A stretch of DNA of 64,000 nt. Origin: Saccharomycodes ludwigii (lineage: Eukaryota; Ascomycota; Saccharomycetes; Saccharomycodales; Saccharomycodaceae). Both the position numbers and the translations under genes were made by a program. This document shows, piece by piece, positions 61,093 to 64,000 of the stretch. Numbering within the stretch: position 1 is the first letter of the stretch; each line of letters starts with the position of its first letter. The notes under the pieces are model-generated. The model was not told the DNA's origin. It saw nothing but the letters and a program-made list of their open reading frames with translations, and ran no database searches. Location: positions 1,116,001-1,180,000 of the forward strand of contig NC_060201.1 of the NCBI RefSeq assembly GCF_020623625.1, given 5' to 3'.

Positions 61093-63255
61093 AATAATAA
61101 TAATAAAGGAAGTACCACCAATAGTATTGTATCCAACACTAATAATTCGACAAAAAATAGACCAATGTTTGTCGAAAAAATTAAAAAGGATATGGGTGAT
61201 AAGTTTTACAGAATTGGTAACACCAGACATTTTCACATCAAAAGTTTTAGAAAGAAGAAGGATAACGAAAAAATCGAAAGTAAGTTGCTAAAAACATTTT
61301 CTTCAGCATCAAACAATACACAAGTGGTAGATCAGGACATAACACCATGGATTATTGATGATCAACCCGAAAATAATCTATATGTGACACTAAAGTCAAG
61401 TGCTGATGGTGATAGTAATATGAGTGATAGTAGTGGCGGTAATTATTATGAGTATGCATCATTACCGCCGGTTGATGTAAATAACAGTAATGGCAACGAC
61501 CATGACAATAAAATACACCGGTTGTTGCATGATCATCTACCTTCCTACAAATATCACGTTCAACGTAAATTGGATATAAGACATTTACAAACAATTGCCA
61601 TTGGTGCATGTCTAGGTATAGGTCTTTTTGTACTATCAGGAAGATCTTTCACCATCGGAGGGCCTTTAGGAGCACTATTAGGATTTATTTTATGTGGGAG
61701 CGTTGTTTGTGCCACATTATTGTCATTTTCGGAATTGGCCACATTGTTACCGCTATCATCAGGTTTTTCTGGATTAGCATCAAGATTTTGTGAAGATGCT
61801 ATGGGGTTTGCACTAGGCTGGACTTATTGGTTCACATACATTATTGCAGCACCAAGTCAAATAGTTTCTGCGGTCACTTTATTGTCATTTTACTTTAACT
61901 CTAAAGACTATGCTAAGATAAGCGGCGGATTTACCACATTATTTTTGTTAGTTGTTATTGGATCGAATATGCTCGAAGTTAGTAAATTTGGCGAGTTAGC
62001 GTACATTGTTGGGTCGATAAAGGTTATAATAACCGTTATGACGATGATTGTAATGGTAATATTAAATTGTGGAGGTAGCAAGGGTTCAACGTACGTTGGT
62101 TTTAGATACTGGGATAGTTACAAGAGCAAACATTACGAAGAAATAATAACGTATGGGGCTTTCAGACCCACTTTTGATTTGGATGATATTGGGAAGGGTG
62201 CTTTACATGGTATTGGTGGCGCAAAAGGTAGATTTTTGGGTGTCTTATTAAATATGGTTGGTTCCTGTTATGCGTTTAGTGGGGCTGAAGTTTCTTTTGT
62301 TGCGAGTGGTGAGGCTAAAAATCCACGTAAAACATTACCCTCTGCAACGAAAAGGTCCTTCATTACAATAATGATATTGTATATTTTATCTATATTCTTG
62401 GTAGGTTTAAACATCTATAGTGGGGATTCAAGATTGGCAAGATACAAGTTTTCCAATGGTCAAATCGACTATGTGAATACAGCATGGCAAGTGGTTGATG
62501 ATTGCAAGTATATTTTAATAGACGGTACTATTTCTCCGTGGGTTTTGGCTTTGCAAAATTTTGGATTATGCACGTTTGCTAATGGGTTTAATGGATTATT
62601 AATATTTTTCAGTATTAGCGCAAGCTCTTGTTCATTATACACTTCAAGCCGAGCGTTATACACCTTAAGTGTGCAAAATAAGGCTCCACGTATTTTTTCA
62701 AGTTGTACCAGAAGTGGAGTTCCTTGGATGAGCGTAATTTTTTGCGGATTATTTGGTACTATTGCATATTTGTCAGTTAATTATGAATCAGTTCAAAATT
62801 TCCAAGTTTTAACAGATCTTGCCAGTTTGTCCATTTGCATTATCTGGATGGGGCTAAATATTTCATATCTAAGGTTTTTTTATGCATTAGGTAAAAGAAC
62901 CGATATTATTTCAAGGAATCATAAGGCGTATCCTTATAGGGCGCCATTTGAGCCTTTTCTAGCATATTATGGATTAGTTGGTTCAATAATTATGATTTTA
63001 TTTATGGGATTTACCACTTTTTTGCATGAACATTGGAGTACTAGAACGTTTTTCTCGTCGTATGGTGGGTTAATTTTTTTTGTGATTTTGTATACAAGTT
63101 ATAAAGTAATTGGTACGTCTAAAATACAAAGATTAGATCAATTGGATATGGATAGTGGTAGAAGAGAAATGGATAGAATGATTTGGGATGAAGATAAAGA
63201 GTACTCTATATCTTTAAAGGAAAGATTGATTAAAATATTACATTGGTTTTTATAA
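60340..63255 (+). CDS. SSY1: Amino-acid sensor Ssy1 (SPS sensor permease)
   Basis: Ssy1 is a non-transporting permease homologue that senses extracellular amino acids and, with Ptr3 and Ssy5, triggers processing of Stp1/Stp2. It has 971 residues (S. cerevisiae 852). The hallmark long cytosolic N-terminus is about 405 residues and includes a run of 16 Asn (codons at 61057-61104). The permease core has about 12 membrane segments, starting RKLDIRHLQTIAIGACLG and including SSGFSGLASRFCEDAMGFALGW and the SGAEVSFVASGEAKNPRKTLP loop. Ordinary amino-acid permeases have much shorter N-termini. Orthologue of YDR160W. Confidence 0.95.
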
Positions 63256-63542
63256 ATATATGTATATAACATACAGGATGTGTTTTGTCGCTTCTCTTTT
63301 CTTTTTTTTTTTATTTTTTTTAATTTTTTTTTTATTTTTTTTTTATTTTTTTTTTATTTTTTTTTTTTTTTGATTAATGAAAATAAAATATCCTGGCATT
63401 AATATTTCTCCTCTTTTCAGATATTCATTTCAAACTTGGTTAAATAATTAATTAACAAAAAGAAAAAAAAAAAAAAAAAAAGAAAAAATAAAAACAAAAA
63501 CAAAAAGATCGATATTAAGATATATAGAGTTTACCTTGAATA
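63256..63542. other. SSY1-ACL4 intergenic region
   Basis: 287 bp with a long T-rich block (63300-63372) and an A-rich leader (63459-63507) before ACL4. Nothing else is seen. Confidence 0.6.
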
Positions 63543-64000
63543 ATGTCTACCACCAACATTGAGCAAATCCTCAATGAAGCTCAAAAAAAAATAAATTTAA
63601 AACAGTATAAGGAGGCCTTAAAAACACTGAAACCGTTGAAAAAAAAATATTTAGCTTCTAATAGCAATGCAAATAGTAATTCACAACATGTTCTATCTAT
63701 ATTACCGCTTTTTGCCACATGTTATTTGGAAACCGACAATATTGAAAAAGCTTATCCTATTTTACTTCGCTGTTGTGAATTAGATCCAGATGGAGTAAAA
63801 AACGGATGTGAATCTTTTTTAACTCTAGGCCAAATAATGGGAGGTGAATTGGGTTTAAAATATTTAACAAAGGGTGTAGAAATTGCCAATAATCAAAAAG
63901 AAGTACCTAAAGTTGTAAATGGTATTTTAGCAATGATTGAAGTCTGGATGACAGATCTGTGTATGGAACCTAATGCTGAGCAAGAATGTGAAGGCTTGAT
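63543..64000 (+). CDS. ACL4: Rpl4 assembly chaperone Acl4, 3' end beyond window
   Basis: TPR-repeat chaperone that binds newly made ribosomal protein Rpl4 and escorts it to the nucleus. The ATG at 63543 opens a frame that stays open to the window end (152 complete codons; S. cerevisiae Acl4 387 residues). Visible TPR-like helices include QILNEAQKKINLKQYKEALKTLKPL and LPLFATCYLETDNIEKAYPILLRCCELDPDG. The segment WMTDLCMEPNAEQECE is typical of Acl4. Orthologue of YDR161W and, as expected, directly after SSY1. The C-terminal half is not in view. Confidence 0.9.
   Translation, partial: MSTTNIEQILNEAQKKINLKQYKEALKTLKPLKKKYLASNSNANSNSQHVLSILPLFATCYLETDNIEKAYPILLRCCELDPDGVKNGCESFLTLGQIMGGELGLKYLTKGVEIANNQKEVPKVVNGILAMIEVWMTDLCMEPNAEQECEGL

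Overview
The window reads as a stretch of nuclear chromosome from a budding yeast (Saccharomycetales). It is very AT-rich, with long A/T runs between genes, intron-free genes, many Asn/Gln homopolymers, and proteins that match Saccharomyces cerevisiae families one by one. I see no rRNA, tRNA, CRISPR, viral or LTR-retroelement sequence. The order of the host genes interleaves two S. cerevisiae regions that arose by whole-genome duplication, YDR145W-YDR161W and YLR129W-YLR138W, with every orientation kept. Genes that are ohnolog pairs in S. cerevisiae (SWI5/ACE2, EKI1/CKI1, CTH1/TIS11) are single here. The species therefore most likely split off before, or outside, the duplication. A Saccharomycodes-like or other non-WGD yeast fits; I cannot fix the species.

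Region by region: 1-3371 is a PIF/Harbinger-type DNA transposon whose left end lies outside the window, with a transposase and a convergent companion ORF. 3622-11333 holds TAF12, DIP2 and a ZIP zinc transporter. 11334-24490 holds the SWI5/ACE2 regulator, USB1, choline/ethanolamine kinase, KGD2 and SLX4. 24491-32719 is the giant cortical anchor NUM1. 33745-39514 is a tandem pair of VPS70-like M28-family genes that interrupts the otherwise ancestral order and shares a 1.68-kb tract with no visible difference. 39891-48331 holds the CTH1/TIS11 orthologue, GIR2, ENT5, CPR1, RPA14 and HOM2. 48677-64000 holds RKM5, SAC3 (split by an apparent -1 frameshift), NHA1, SSY1 and the start of ACL4.

The genes are housekeeping and regulatory loci of unrelated pathways, not an operon-like system. 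Several intergenic regions carry motifs that fit the neighbouring gene's known control in S. cerevisiae: a UASINO before choline kinase, a Gcn4 site before HOM2, Aft-type sites before the CTH1/TIS11 gene, near-ZREs before the zinc transporter and a Hap-type CCAAT before KGD2. The most unusual items are the Harbinger element with a tryptophan-free companion protein, the KGD2 with two nearly identical lipoyl domains, the homogenised VPS70 pair, the SAC3 frameshift at an A16 run, and a phase-locked 8-bp repeat array in the CTH/GIR2 promoter.
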